This document shows positions 1-8,933 of a stretch of DNA of 64,000 nucleotides, in pieces. The notes beneath the pieces were generated by a model. The model made no database searches. It saw only the letters and a list, made by a program, of their open reading frames with translations, and was not told where the DNA came from. A program made the translations under genes and the position numbers. The stretch's first letter is position 1; each line of letters opens with the position of its first letter. Source of the DNA: JAJXWB01 sp046349085 (GTDB taxonomy: Bacteria > Pseudomonadota > Alphaproteobacteria > Rhizobiales > Beijerinckiaceae); the NCBI GenBank assembly GCA_046349085.1, contig JAXMDA010000004.1:124001-188000 (forward strand). The letters are read 5' to 3'.

Positions 1-117
1 CAGATACTTAGCCGTGTTTTACAAATACGCATACATGGGCATAGATTATATGGTTGCGCGGTGTGGGCCTTATGACTCCAATAACTCCAACAATTTTCGC
101 ACTGACCCCATTTCATC

Positions 118-360
118 ATGCCAAATTCAAGAAATCTCTTCCTCTGGGCGCTCGTCGCATTGGCGCCGACGCTTTTCATTTTTCTTCTGGCCGTCGTCTT
201 CAATGATTTCACGCCTGCGATTGCAATAATCGTTCTCCTCGGGCTGGTCGTTTCCGGGGGCCTGTTCTACCGGGGAGGCCAACTGAAGCGCGAGGAGGCG
301 GCGCATGACAATCCCTCGAGACGGCGCAGACGCTCCGGCTCGTCCGCCGCGAAGCATTGA
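118..360 (+). CDS. small two-helix membrane protein, function unknown
   Basis: An 80-residue protein. Two hydrophobic stretches (about residues 7-29 and 33-50) look like a helical hairpin in the inner membrane. A short basic, polar tail rich in Arg and Ser follows and is probably cytoplasmic. I do not recognise a family. There is no clear Shine-Dalgarno sequence before the ATG, so the start is uncertain. It lies 48 bp before a GFA-family gene on the same strand and could be co-transcribed with it. Confidence 0.5.
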   Translation: MPNSRNLFLWALVALAPTLFIFLLAVVFNDFTPAIAIIVLLGLVVSGGLFYRGGQLKREEAAHDNPSRRRRRSGSSAAKH

Positions 361-408
361 CGGGGCTCCGGCCGCCACGCACCCTGCCTCTCACAAGGGA
401 GGAAGGAC

Positions 409-813
409 ATGACGACATCCGGCGGCTGCCTGTGCGGCAATATTCGCTACACGCTCAAGACGGACCCGGCGCTCACGGTTGTCTGCCACTGCACGCATTG
501 CCAGAAGGCGTCGGGATCGGCCTTTTCCACCAATCTCGTCGTGCAGCGCGCCGACATCGAGTTTTCGGGCGGCGACATGTCCGTATTCGATGACAAGGCC
601 GACAGCGGCAATATTCTCAAACGCTCCTTCTGTCCGAAATGCGGCTCGTCGATCATGAGCGAATCGAGTGGGCGGCCGGGCTCGGCTGTCTTGAAGGCCG
701 GCACGCTCGACGATCCTTCGGCCGTCCGGCCGACCATGCAGATCTGGACGCGCTCAGCGCAGCCCTGGGTGAAATTCGCAGCCGAGATGACCTCGATGGA
801 AAAGGGGCGCTGA
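409..813 (+). CDS. GFA-family (CENP-V/GFA zinc-binding) protein
   Basis: 134 residues, the usual length for single-domain GFA proteins. The family, named for glutathione-dependent formaldehyde-activating enzyme, binds zinc through clustered cysteines. Visible ligands are CLCG near residue 8, CHCTHCQ near residue 28 and CPKCGS near residue 78. A good purine-rich ribosome site (ggaggaagg) precedes the ATG. Most such proteins are not shown to act on formaldehyde, so the substrate is unassigned. It is convergent with the next gene. Confidence 0.85.
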   Translation: MTTSGGCLCGNIRYTLKTDPALTVVCHCTHCQKASGSAFSTNLVVQRADIEFSGGDMSVFDDKADSGNILKRSFCPKCGSSIMSESSGRPGSAVLKAGTLDDPSAVRPTMQIWTRSAQPWVKFAAEMTSMEKGR

Positions 814-834
814 CCAAGCGCCCCCTCGCGCAAG

Positions 835-1836
835 TCAAAACAGCTTTACAAGCTGCTTGCCGAAATTCTTGCCCTTGAGCATGCCGAGGAAGGCGGACGG
901 CGCCTTCTCCACGCCGTCTGCAATCGTCTCGCGCCATTTCAGCTTGCCGGTCGAAGCCAGCGTCACGAGTTCGGTCAGCGCCGTCGGCCAGTCCGACAGG
1001 AATTCGGAAACGATGAAGCCCTGCATCTTCAGGCGCCGGACCAGCATGATGCGCATGTCAGGCAGCGTCGTCTTCTCCGCGCCCTCGTAGGACGCGATCA
1101 GGCCGCAGATGGCAATGCGGCCGAAATCGTTCATCTGCGCCATGGTGCGGACGAACGGCTGTCCACCGACATTTTCGAACAATCCGTCAACGCCGTTCGG
1201 CGTCGCCTGTTTCAGTCGTTCAGCGAAATCGGGCGCCTTGTGATCGACGCAGACGTCGTAGCCGAGCTCCTCGACCGCGAACCTGCACTTCTCCGGCCCG
1301 CCGGCGATGCCGACGGCGCGCGCCCCCTTCGCCTTCACGAGCTGTCCGACCACCGTGCCGACCGCGCCCGTCGCCGCCGAACAGACGACCGTCTCGCCGG
1401 CCTTCGGCGCGATGATGCGATTGACGCCCACCCAGGCCGTGACGCCAGGCATGCCGAGCGGCCCGACGAAGGCCTGCAGCGGAACCTTGCTGTCGTCGAC
1501 CTTGCGCAGCAGCGCCGGATTCTGGATCGAATAGAGCTGCCAGCCGCCGTTGTTGGAGACGACCTTGTCGCCCGGCTTGAAGTTCGGATCGTTCGACGCG
1601 ACGACCTCGCCCGCCGTGCCGCCGATCATCGGCTCGTCGAGCGCCTGGCTGGCGGCGTAGGATTTGCTCTCGTCCATGCGCCCGCGCATGTATGGGTCGA
1701 GCGACAGCCAGAGATTGCGCACGAGCACCTGGCCCGGTCCGGGCTCGCCGATCTCCTTTTCGAAGAAGCGGAAATTGTCCTCGGTCGCCGCGCCCTGCGG
1801 ACGCGAGGCCAGAACGAAACCCTTGTTGAGCGGCAT
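835..1836 (-). CDS. NADP-dependent MDR-family oxidoreductase (prostaglandin/leukotriene reductase type)
   Basis: 333 residues, zinc-independent medium-chain dehydrogenase/reductase of the PTGR/CurA group, which reduces carbon-carbon double bonds of enones with NADPH. The N-terminal catalytic fold includes the family stretch LSLDPYMRGRM. The Rossmann segment reads VCSAATGAVGTVVGQLVKAK, and GIAGGPEKC follows in the position of the NADP 2'-phosphate loop. No structural zinc cysteine cluster is seen. I chose the ATG at 1836 because a GGGAGAGA ribosome site lies just upstream; longer in-frame starts run into the hydrolase gene. The natural substrate cannot be read from sequence. Confidence 0.88.
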   Translation of the reverse strand: MPLNKGFVLASRPQGAATEDNFRFFEKEIGEPGPGQVLVRNLWLSLDPYMRGRMDESKSYAASQALDEPMIGGTAGEVVASNDPNFKPGDKVVSNNGGWQLYSIQNPALLRKVDDSKVPLQAFVGPLGMPGVTAWVGVNRIIAPKAGETVVCSAATGAVGTVVGQLVKAKGARAVGIAGGPEKCRFAVEELGYDVCVDHKAPDFAERLKQATPNGVDGLFENVGGQPFVRTMAQMNDFGRIAICGLIASYEGAEKTTLPDMRIMLVRRLKMQGFIVSEFLSDWPTALTELVTLASTGKLKWRETIADGVEKAPSAFLGMLKGKNFGKQLVKLF

Positions 1837-1900
1837 GTTTCTCTCCCGGTGATCTTGTGTGACGATTTTAGGGCCGGCGACGCAAATGGCGAGGCGAAAT

Positions 1901-2740
1901 TTACATCTGCGCGTCACGCCGGTTATCGACCTCGGCAATGAAGTCGCCGACGACGCGATTGAAGAGATCCGGCTCCTCGAGATTGACGTTGTGCGTCGTA
2001 CGCGGAACGATCCAGAGGCGCGCATCGGGAATGCAGCGCTTCATGAAGATCGCCGGGTCGATGCAGGCTTCGTCGTCGTCGCCGGCCACGATCAGTGTTG
2101 GCGCGGAGATTTTGCGCAGGCCCTCTTCGAGTTGGTAGATCGTCGGGCGCTTGAGCTGGCAGCCGCGCGCGGTCAGCGCGGTGCCGAGCGCCGAATGATC
2201 GGCGAGCTGTGCGGCAAAGCGGGCAAAGCCGCGTGGATCGCGCTCGATGAAGCGTCTTCGCGCGGGACCATGCATGTAGTCGCTCATGCCCTGCATCCCC
2301 AGGGTTTCCAGCCGTTCCACAAGCGCCGCGCTCTCCTTCAGGAATGTTTCGCGCATGGTTGGATCGGACCCATGACCCGCGCCGACGATGGTCAGCGAAA
2401 GCACGCGATCGGGATGGGCAATGCCGAAATTGACCGTCGCATATCCGCCCATCGAAAGGCCCACGATATGGGCATGCGAGAAGCCGAAGTGATCGAGAAC
2501 AGCGCGAATATCTTCGACGGCGTGACGCTGGCTGTAGAGCGCGGGATCTGTCGGCGTTTCCGATGGCGGATAGCCGCGCGCGTTGAAGGTCGCGCAGCGA
2601 TGCCTGCGGCCGAAATGCGCGACCGCCTGTTCCCAGTTGCGGCAGTCGCCGGCGAACTCGTGGACAAAGACGACTGGCGTGCCGCCGCGCCCGGACTCCT
2701 CGGCGTAGATTTGCACGCCGTCCGAATTGACGTAGGCCAT
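1901..2740 (-). CDS. alpha/beta hydrolase
   Basis: 279 residues, a single alpha/beta-hydrolase fold. The oxyanion region is VVFVHEFAGD, the nucleophile elbow is GLSMGG (Ser near residue 95), the acid is probably in VAGDDDEACID, and the catalytic His is in TTHNVNLEEP. It resembles the 3-oxoadipate enol-lactonase/esterase group, but the substrate is unknown. It ends 64 bp before the start of the oxidoreductase and is in the same direction, so the two may share a transcript. Confidence 0.85.
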   Translation of the reverse strand: MAYVNSDGVQIYAEESGRGGTPVVFVHEFAGDCRNWEQAVAHFGRRHRCATFNARGYPPSETPTDPALYSQRHAVEDIRAVLDHFGFSHAHIVGLSMGGYATVNFGIAHPDRVLSLTIVGAGHGSDPTMRETFLKESAALVERLETLGMQGMSDYMHGPARRRFIERDPRGFARFAAQLADHSALGTALTARGCQLKRPTIYQLEEGLRKISAPTLIVAGDDDEACIDPAIFMKRCIPDARLWIVPRTTHNVNLEEPDLFNRVVGDFIAEVDNRRDAQM

Positions 2741-2817
2741 GTTTTCCCGATCCCGTCCTTGCGGTTCTTATCGCGGCGATCATAGGACGGGCTCGCGCCC
2801 GAGCGATACGCCCGCGT

Positions 2818-3669
2818 TCAGGCCCTGACCCGCGTCGCGGGCATGGCGGCGAACGCCGTCGCCCTCAGGCCGAAGCGATCCAAAGCGCGCGCAAGTTCGG
2901 CGTCGGGCGCGGCGCCGGATGTAAAGACGGCGCGCCATTGCGGATCGCGCGCGCGCTCGTCCGTATGCTCGAGCGCCTTCTCGCGCAGCACGAATTCCAC
3001 GCGCCGCGCGATCGCCGGCGCCGGGTCGATCCATTCGACGGGCCAGGGCGCGAGTCGCTCGAAATGCGCGGTCAGCAACGGATAATGCGTGCAGGCGAGC
3101 ACGATCTCGTCGGTGCGGCGCGCCCCGTCCTGTACGAAGCACGCTGCGATCTCGCTCGCGATCGCCGTGTCTGATACCGGGCGCCCGTGCATGAAATCTT
3201 CCGCGATGCGCGCGAGCGTCTTCGAGCCGACGAGTTCCACCCGGCAATGCGCGGCGAAGGAATGCACGAGTTCGCGCGTGTAGTCCCGCGCCACCGTGCC
3301 GGGCGTCGCCAGCACCGAGATCATCTGCGAGCGCGAGCGCCCGGCCGCCGGCTTGACCGCCGGCACCGTGCCAACGAAGGGCAGGTCGGGGAACGCGGCG
3401 CGCAGATGCGGCAGCACGAGCGTCGAGGCGGTATTGCAGGCGATGCAGACGGCCTGCGGCTCGAAGTCCGCGATCAGTCGCCGCATGACCGCGACCACGC
3501 GCCAGACCAGATCGTCGGCCGCCCAGTCGCCGTAGGGAAAGCCCGCGTCGTCGGCGGCGTACACGTGGTCGGCTTCCGGGATGAGCTTCGCGATCTCGCG
3601 AAACACCGTCAGGCCGCCAAGGCCGGAATCGAAGGTCAGGATGCGCGGGCGGGACATGACCGCAGGCAT
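2818..3669 (-). CDS. murI: glutamate racemase
   Basis: 283 residues. It interconverts L- and D-glutamate to supply D-Glu for peptidoglycan in the cytoplasm. The N-terminal motif FDSGLGGLTV and both catalytic cysteines are present: IACNTAS (about residue 78) and LACTHYP (about residue 192). Length is normal for the family. A second in-frame ATG four codons in (3657) is an equally good start. It is divergent from the RNA methyltransferase, with an 84-bp gap. The dipeptide epimerase at 51.6 kb provides another cell-wall glutamate function in this window. Confidence 0.93.
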   Translation of the reverse strand: MPAVMSRPRILTFDSGLGGLTVFREIAKLIPEADHVYAADDAGFPYGDWAADDLVWRVVAVMRRLIADFEPQAVCIACNTASTLVLPHLRAAFPDLPFVGTVPAVKPAAGRSRSQMISVLATPGTVARDYTRELVHSFAAHCRVELVGSKTLARIAEDFMHGRPVSDTAIASEIAACFVQDGARRTDEIVLACTHYPLLTAHFERLAPWPVEWIDPAPAIARRVEFVLREKALEHTDERARDPQWRAVFTSGAAPDAELARALDRFGLRATAFAAMPATRVRA

Positions 3670-3753
3670 TACCCGGTTTTGGCGAAAAGCGGAATGCGGC
3701 GGCCTCCCGCCCCGCTTCGCAAAGCGCTAAAGAGGCGCCATGGAGTGCTTCAT

Positions 3754-4593
3754 ATGACCGGCGCCGGCACCGATTCCACCAGGCCCCCGCGCGAAGGCGG
3801 GCCAGCCATTGTGCTCGTGCGCCCGCAGCTTGCCGTCAACATCGGCATGTGCGCCCGCGCCATGGCCAATTTCGGCCTCGTCGACCTGCGCCTCGTCTCG
3901 CCGCGCGAGGGCTGGCCGCGCACCGGCGCCTACCGCAAGGGGGCCTATGCCGCCGCCGCCGGCGCGGTGCACCTGCTGGAAAAGGCGAAGCTGTTCGACA
4001 GCGTCGAAGCGGCCGTCGCCGATCTCAACTACGTCTATGCCGCCACCGCGCGCGAGCGCGGCCAGGCCAAGCCCATCCTGCTGCCGCGCGAAGCCATGGC
4101 GGCGAGCGCCGTGCGCGTCGCCGCCGGCGAGAAGCACGGCATACTCTTCGGCCCCGAGCGCACCGGCCTCGACAATGACGACGTCGCGCTCGCCGACGCC
4201 ATACTCACCTTTCCGGTCAATCCGGCTTACGCGTCGCTCAATCTCGCGCAGGCCGTCCTGCTTTCCGCCTATGAATATTTTTCGGCGGCGCACGGCCAGA
4301 TCGCGCCCTTCGAGATCATCGAGCGTTCGCCGCCGGCGCAACGCGAGATGACGATTTCGTTCTTCGAGTTTCTCGAAGGCCATCTGGAGGAGCGCGGCTT
4401 CTTTCGGCCCGTCTCGAAGCGCCCGGTCATGCAGCGCAACCTGCGCAACATGTTCCACCGGATGCAGCTCACGCAGCAGGACGTGCGCACCTGGTGGGGC
4501 ATGGTCGTGCGCCTGATCGAAGGCCCGCGCGAAACGCCGCAGACGCGAAAGCGCATCAAGCAGAAGAAACCGCCGCCGGCTGAAGCCGAATGA
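3754..4593 (+). CDS. trmJ: TrmJ-like SPOUT tRNA (2'-O) methyltransferase
   Basis: 279 residues. SPOUT (TrmH-class) methyltransferases of this type 2'-O-methylate tRNA position 32 using S-adenosylmethionine. Visible motifs are the RNA-side segment NIGMCARAMANFGL, the knot motifs ILFGPERTGLDNDD and FPVNPAYASLNLAQAV, and the TrmJ-type C-terminal helix region with FLEGHLEERGFF. The basic Lys/Arg tail is normal. I start at the ATG at 3754; the reading frame stays open upstream, but there it overlaps murI antisense. TrmJ assignment within the family is likely, not certain. Confidence 0.82.
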   Translation: MTGAGTDSTRPPREGGPAIVLVRPQLAVNIGMCARAMANFGLVDLRLVSPREGWPRTGAYRKGAYAAAAGAVHLLEKAKLFDSVEAAVADLNYVYAATARERGQAKPILLPREAMAASAVRVAAGEKHGILFGPERTGLDNDDVALADAILTFPVNPAYASLNLAQAVLLSAYEYFSAAHGQIAPFEIIERSPPAQREMTISFFEFLEGHLEERGFFRPVSKRPVMQRNLRNMFHRMQLTQQDVRTWWGMVVRLIEGPRETPQTRKRIKQKKPPPAEAE

Positions 4594-4711
4594 GCGAGGT
4601 CGCCTAGTCGACCGCGTACTGCGGGCTGGAAACAGACGGTTCGGCGCTTGGGAGGCGTCTCGCCGCGCAGGCAAAAGCGGGCTAGTCTCCCGCCTCCTGC
4701 TGGAGGCGTGA

Positions 4712-6199
4712 ATGGCTTCGGAACATTTCGACGTGCTTGTGGTCGGCGCCGGCTTGTCTGGCGTGGGCGCAGGCTATTGGCTGCAGAAGCTCTGCCCGAA
4801 CAAGAGCTACGCGATCATCGAGGCGCGCGCGCGCAAGGGCGGCACCTGGGATCTCTTCCGCTACCCCGGCATTCGCTCGGACAGCGACATGTTCACGCTC
4901 GGCTATTCGTTCAAGCCGTGGACCGATCCCAAGGCGATCGCCGACGGACCTTCGATCCTCCGCTACATCGACGAGACGGCGCGCGAATACGGCGTCGACC
5001 AGAAGATCCGCTATTCGCAACGCATGGTTTCCGCATCGTGGTCGAGCGCGAACGCGCGCTGGACGGTCGATGTGGAGACGGCGGCCGGGCGCGCAAGCTA
5101 CACATGCGGCTTCCTCTACATGTGTTCCGGTTATTACCGGTACGACCGGGGCTATCTTCCGGACTTCCCCGGCATGGCGGACTATCGCGGCGCGCTCGTG
5201 CATCCGCAGGCCTGGCCCGAAAGTCTCGATTATGCCGGCAAGCGCGTGGTCGTCATCGGCTCCGGCGCGACGGCGATGACGCTCGTGCCCGAAATGGCCA
5301 AGACCGCCGCGCATGTCACGATGGTGCAGCGCTCGCCGACCTATGTCGTCGCGCGCCCCTCGAACGATGCGATTGCGGACTGGTTGCGGGCAAGACTGCC
5401 GGCCAAGGCCGCCTACCATCTCGTGCGCTGGAAGAACGTGCTGTTCGGCATGTATTTCTACAATCTCTGCAAGCGCAGGCCGGACAAGGTGAAGGCCTAT
5501 CTGCTGAAGCTCGTCCGCGAGCAACTTCCTGCGGGCTACGACATCGAGCGCGATTTCACGCCGCGCTATAATCCCTGGGACCAGCGTCTCTGCCTCATCA
5601 CCGACGGCGACCTGTTCGAGGCGATCCGCGAGGGCCGCGCGTCGGTCGCAACCGACTCGATCGAACGCTTCACCGAAAAGGGCCTGCGGCTTGCGAGCGG
5701 ACGCGAGATCGAGGCGGACGTCGTCGTCGCCGCCACCGGACTGCAATTGCAGATGCTCGGCGGCGCGACGCTCAGCGTCGACGGCCAGACGGTCGAGCCC
5801 GGCAAGACGCTCAACTACAAGGGCATGATGTTCTCGGACGTGCCGAACATGGCCGCGACCTTCGGCTACACCAACGCGTCGTGGACGCTCAAGGCCGATC
5901 TCATCGGCCAGTATGTATGTCGCATCCTCAATCTGATGGACGCGAAAGCCAAGAAGATCGTCGTCGCGCACAACGACGATCCGAACATGCCGGTCGAACG
6001 CTTCGTCGATTTCTCCAGCGGCTATTTCCAGCGCGTGATCGACCAGCTTCCCAAGCAGGGCGCGCGAAAACCGTGGAAGCTCTACCAGAACTACGCGAAG
6101 GACCTGCTGGCGCTGCGCTACGGCAATGTAGAGGACGGCGTGTTGCGGTTTTCCGATCCGCCTGCGGCGGTGGCGAAGAAAGAGATGGAGGCGGCGTGA
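4712..6199 (+). CDS. flavin-containing (Baeyer-Villiger type) monooxygenase
   Basis: 495 residues. Class B flavoprotein monooxygenases use FAD, NADPH and oxygen to oxidise ketones or heteroatoms. The FAD-binding motif GAGLSG is at residues 12-17, the BVMO fingerprint (FPGxxxxxxLVHPQAWP, close to FxGxxxHxxxWP) is at 152-169, and the second Rossmann motif GSGATA is at 183-188. GTWDLFRYPGIRSDSDM is typical of the group. A GGAGG site lies a few bases before the ATG. The substrate is not predictable. It converges on cckA with a 9-bp gap. Confidence 0.88.
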   Translation: MASEHFDVLVVGAGLSGVGAGYWLQKLCPNKSYAIIEARARKGGTWDLFRYPGIRSDSDMFTLGYSFKPWTDPKAIADGPSILRYIDETAREYGVDQKIRYSQRMVSASWSSANARWTVDVETAAGRASYTCGFLYMCSGYYRYDRGYLPDFPGMADYRGALVHPQAWPESLDYAGKRVVVIGSGATAMTLVPEMAKTAAHVTMVQRSPTYVVARPSNDAIADWLRARLPAKAAYHLVRWKNVLFGMYFYNLCKRRPDKVKAYLLKLVREQLPAGYDIERDFTPRYNPWDQRLCLITDGDLFEAIREGRASVATDSIERFTEKGLRLASGREIEADVVVAATGLQLQMLGGATLSVDGQTVEPGKTLNYKGMMFSDVPNMAATFGYTNASWTLKADLIGQYVCRILNLMDAKAKKIVVAHNDDPNMPVERFVDFSSGYFQRVIDQLPKQGARKPWKLYQNYAKDLLALRYGNVEDGVLRFSDPPAAVAKKEMEAA

Positions 6200-6208
6200 T
6201 CGCCGTCT

Positions 6209-8707
6209 CTACCCCATGTTCTCCTTCACCGTCTCGATGAGCTGCTTCAGCGTGAACGGCTTCGGCATGAAGCCGAAGTCCTCGCCTTCCGGCAGGTTCT
6301 TGGAGAAGGCTTCCTCGGCATAGCCCGAAACGAAGATCACCTTCGCCTTCACGCCGCGTTTGCGCAATTCGCCGAACATCGTCGGCCCGTCCATTTCCGG
6401 CATGACGACGTCGGAGACGATGAGATCGACCTTGCCCTCGTTCTCCTCGACAACCTGCAACGCCTCCACCCCGCTCGCGGCTTCCAGCACGGTGTAGCCC
6501 CGGGCAGAGAGCGCGCGCGAGCCGAAAGCGCGCACCGCGTCCTCGTCTTCCACCAGCAGGATCACGCCCTGCCCGGTCAGGTCGGCCGCGGGCTTGGCGG
6601 CCTCGACCTTCGGCGCGAGCTCGGCGGCGTCGGGAATATGGCGCGGCAGGAAGATGCGGAAGACCGTGCCCTTGCCCAGCGTGGAATCGACGAAGACGAA
6701 ACCGCCGGTCTGCTTGACGATGCCGTAGACCATGGAAAGGCCGAGGCCCGTGCCCTTGCCGACTTCCTTGGTCGTGAAGAAGGGCTCGAATATCTTTTCC
6801 TTCAATTCCGCCGGAATGCCCGTGCCGGTGTCGGCGACCTCGAGCAGCACGTATTCGGCCGGCGCCAGCATCGGCTCCTTGAAGGCGGCGCATTCGCTTG
6901 CGGCCACGTTCGCCGTGCGCAGGACGATCCGGCCGCCCTCCGGCATGGCGTCGCGCGCATTGACGACGAGATTGACCACGACCTGCTCGAGCTGGTTGAG
7001 GTCGGCCTTCACCAGCCAGAGATCGCGCCCGTGCTTGAGTTCGAGCGAGACTTTTTCGCCGGCGAGCCGCCGCGTCAGCATCTGCAGGTCCGACAGCATG
7101 TCGTCGACCTGCAGCACCTGCGGCCGCAGCGTCTGGCGGCGCGAGAACGCCAGGAGCTGGCGCACGAGGCCCGCGGCGCGATTGGCGTTCTGCTTGATCT
7201 GCATGATGTCCTGGAAGGACGGATCGGTCGGCCGGTGATTGGCGAGCAGCAGATCGGAATAGCCGATGATCGCGGTCAGCACGTTGTTGAAGTCGTGCGC
7301 GACGCCGCCTGCGAGCTGGCCGATCGCCTGCATCTTCTGCGACTGCGCGAAATTCTCCTGCAGCGTGCGCTGCTCGGTCGTGTCGAGCGCGGTTAGCACC
7401 ACGCCGCCGGCTTCGCCGACGTCTTCGGCCGGCGCGAAGAACAGGCGCGCAGCCGGCCCGCCTTCGACGCCGATGTCGAGCGGCGCGGGATCGGCCTGCC
7501 CGGCCAGCGTCGCCTCGATCGCGCCGCGCACCGCCGCCGCATCCCGCTCGGGCAGCCCGGCGAAAATCGAACGCGCAGCGTCCGCGCCCTTCAGCGCGGC
7601 AGGCATCAGCTTGGCGAAGGCGGCGTTGGAGCGCTTCACATGGCCCTGCGCGTCGAGCACGGCGATGGCCATCGGCGTCGAGTTGAAGAAGCGCGCAAAC
7701 CTGGCTTCCGCCGCGCGCAGGTCCTCCGCCGGCTCCTCGCCCGACATACGCGTGAGCACCAGCGTGCGCGACTGGCCGGGCTGGCCGTCGCTGGAAAAGG
7801 CGATGCGATGCACCAGCCGCACGGGCAGGCGCTGACCGCCCCGCCGCTTGAGGTCGACATCGATCTGTTCGGTACGGACTTCGCCCGGGCCGCCGGCGAC
7901 GACCTCCAGGAGCGCGGCGCCGGAGCCGGCGACCAGCTGCGACAGCTTCATGCCGCCGGAGCCGACCTGCGCGAGATCGTAATCGAGCCAGCCGGCGAGC
8001 GTGGCGTTCATGAAGGTGATGACGCCCTTCTGATCCGCGGCGAAGAAGCCGGCCGGCGCGTGGTCGAGGAAGTCGATGACGTTCTGCAGTTCCTGGAAGA
8101 CATTCTCGTGGCGCTCGCGCTCGCGCGTGATGTCGGCGACCGACCAGAGGGTTGCGCGCTTGGCGCCCAGCCGGTCGAGCGGCCGCACGCGAATGCGGTA
8201 CCAGCCCACGCCCGACTGGCCGGCAAGCGGCGCCGCCAGCCGCACCTCCTCCACCGCGCTGCGGTTTTCGCGAGCGGCCTGGGCGAGGCGGTAGATCGAT
8301 TCCGAGACCTCCGGCGCGCCTGAAAAAAGCCGCTCGATCGTGCGCAAATCCGCAAGCCCGTGCGCGCCGGACAGCGCGAGATAGGCTTCGTTGGCGTAGA
8401 TGACGCGCGAGTCCCCTTCGGTGACCAGCAGTCCGTCGGCGCCGGTGTCGGCGATCACCTTGGTGATGTCGTTCTTGACGGACTGGCCCGAAAACTGAAG
8501 AAATCCGACCGCATAGGCAAAGAGCGCAAGCACGCCGACCATGGCCAGGATCGCCAGGAGCGCCATGATGAGGCGGGCGGCGTGCTCGCGCGGCAGGAAA
8601 GAAAAGGCGGCCGCGGTCGCCACCAACGCGGCGGCCAGCAGCAGAACGAGACCGGGGCTTCCCGTGCGTTCGCTGCGGTCGATGGCGGTGATCGGGGTCT
8701 CGCTCAT
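6209..8707 (-). CDS. cckA: cell-cycle hybrid histidine kinase CckA
   Basis: 832 residues. CckA is the bifunctional kinase/phosphatase at the top of the CckA-ChpT-CtrA phosphorelay that times replication and division in alphaproteobacteria. Two membrane helices (about 19-38 and 46-70) are followed by PAS-like regions (about 80-195, 205-320 and 330-445), a DHp helix with the phospho-acceptor in GGVAHDFNN (His471), a CA domain with N box NLVVNARDAMPEGG (from 579) and G boxes DTGTGIP and GTGLGLSMVYG, and a receiver domain with phospho-Asp in SDVVMPEMDG (Asp766). Architecture and length match CckA. A consensus CtrA-type box lies 133 bp upstream of its start. Confidence 0.93.
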   Translation of the reverse strand: MSETPITAIDRSERTGSPGLVLLLAAALVATAAAFSFLPREHAARLIMALLAILAMVGVLALFAYAVGFLQFSGQSVKNDITKVIADTGADGLLVTEGDSRVIYANEAYLALSGAHGLADLRTIERLFSGAPEVSESIYRLAQAARENRSAVEEVRLAAPLAGQSGVGWYRIRVRPLDRLGAKRATLWSVADITRERERHENVFQELQNVIDFLDHAPAGFFAADQKGVITFMNATLAGWLDYDLAQVGSGGMKLSQLVAGSGAALLEVVAGGPGEVRTEQIDVDLKRRGGQRLPVRLVHRIAFSSDGQPGQSRTLVLTRMSGEEPAEDLRAAEARFARFFNSTPMAIAVLDAQGHVKRSNAAFAKLMPAALKGADAARSIFAGLPERDAAAVRGAIEATLAGQADPAPLDIGVEGGPAARLFFAPAEDVGEAGGVVLTALDTTEQRTLQENFAQSQKMQAIGQLAGGVAHDFNNVLTAIIGYSDLLLANHRPTDPSFQDIMQIKQNANRAAGLVRQLLAFSRRQTLRPQVLQVDDMLSDLQMLTRRLAGEKVSLELKHGRDLWLVKADLNQLEQVVVNLVVNARDAMPEGGRIVLRTANVAASECAAFKEPMLAPAEYVLLEVADTGTGIPAELKEKIFEPFFTTKEVGKGTGLGLSMVYGIVKQTGGFVFVDSTLGKGTVFRIFLPRHIPDAAELAPKVEAAKPAADLTGQGVILLVEDEDAVRAFGSRALSARGYTVLEAASGVEALQVVEENEGKVDLIVSDVVMPEMDGPTMFGELRKRGVKAKVIFVSGYAEEAFSKNLPEGEDFGFMPKPFTLKQLIETVKENMG

Positions 8708-8839
8708 GAACGACAGTCTTCCTCAGCGGCGTCGCCGTGAAATCCACGGGCGCGGGCCGATTCGCAAGAGGATGGAGCGGACCGCCGGTCGAGGCAATCG
8801 CCAGTCCGCGGCGACGGCCCCTATATGCGCAGACGATCG

Positions 8840-8854
8840 TTAACCATGCATTAA
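8840..8854. promoter_or_regulatory. consensus CtrA-binding box (TTAA-N7-TTAA)
   Basis: TTAA at 8840-8843 and TTAA at 8851-8854 are separated by exactly seven bases, and the second is followed by C; the site reads TTAACCATGCATTAAC. This equals the CtrA consensus of Caulobacter and other alphaproteobacteria. It lies in the 226-bp divergent region, 133 bp before the cckA ATG and 80 bp before the FliO-like ATG, so it could control either gene. Binding is inferred from the motif only. Confidence 0.7.
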
Positions 8855-8933
8855 CCTTCTCGGCGGCGGGGCCGCGCGCCATGTTATTCTGTGAAATGCG
8901 CCTTTCTCGGGCGCGCTAGGGTTAAAGTACATC

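Noticed and set aside
1240..1941. Long + strand reading frame over the MDR gene
   Set aside because: Antisense shadow, Arg/Asp-rich, without motifs; many similar antisense frames elsewhere (e.g. 13083-15215, 21038-23377) were discarded for the same reason.
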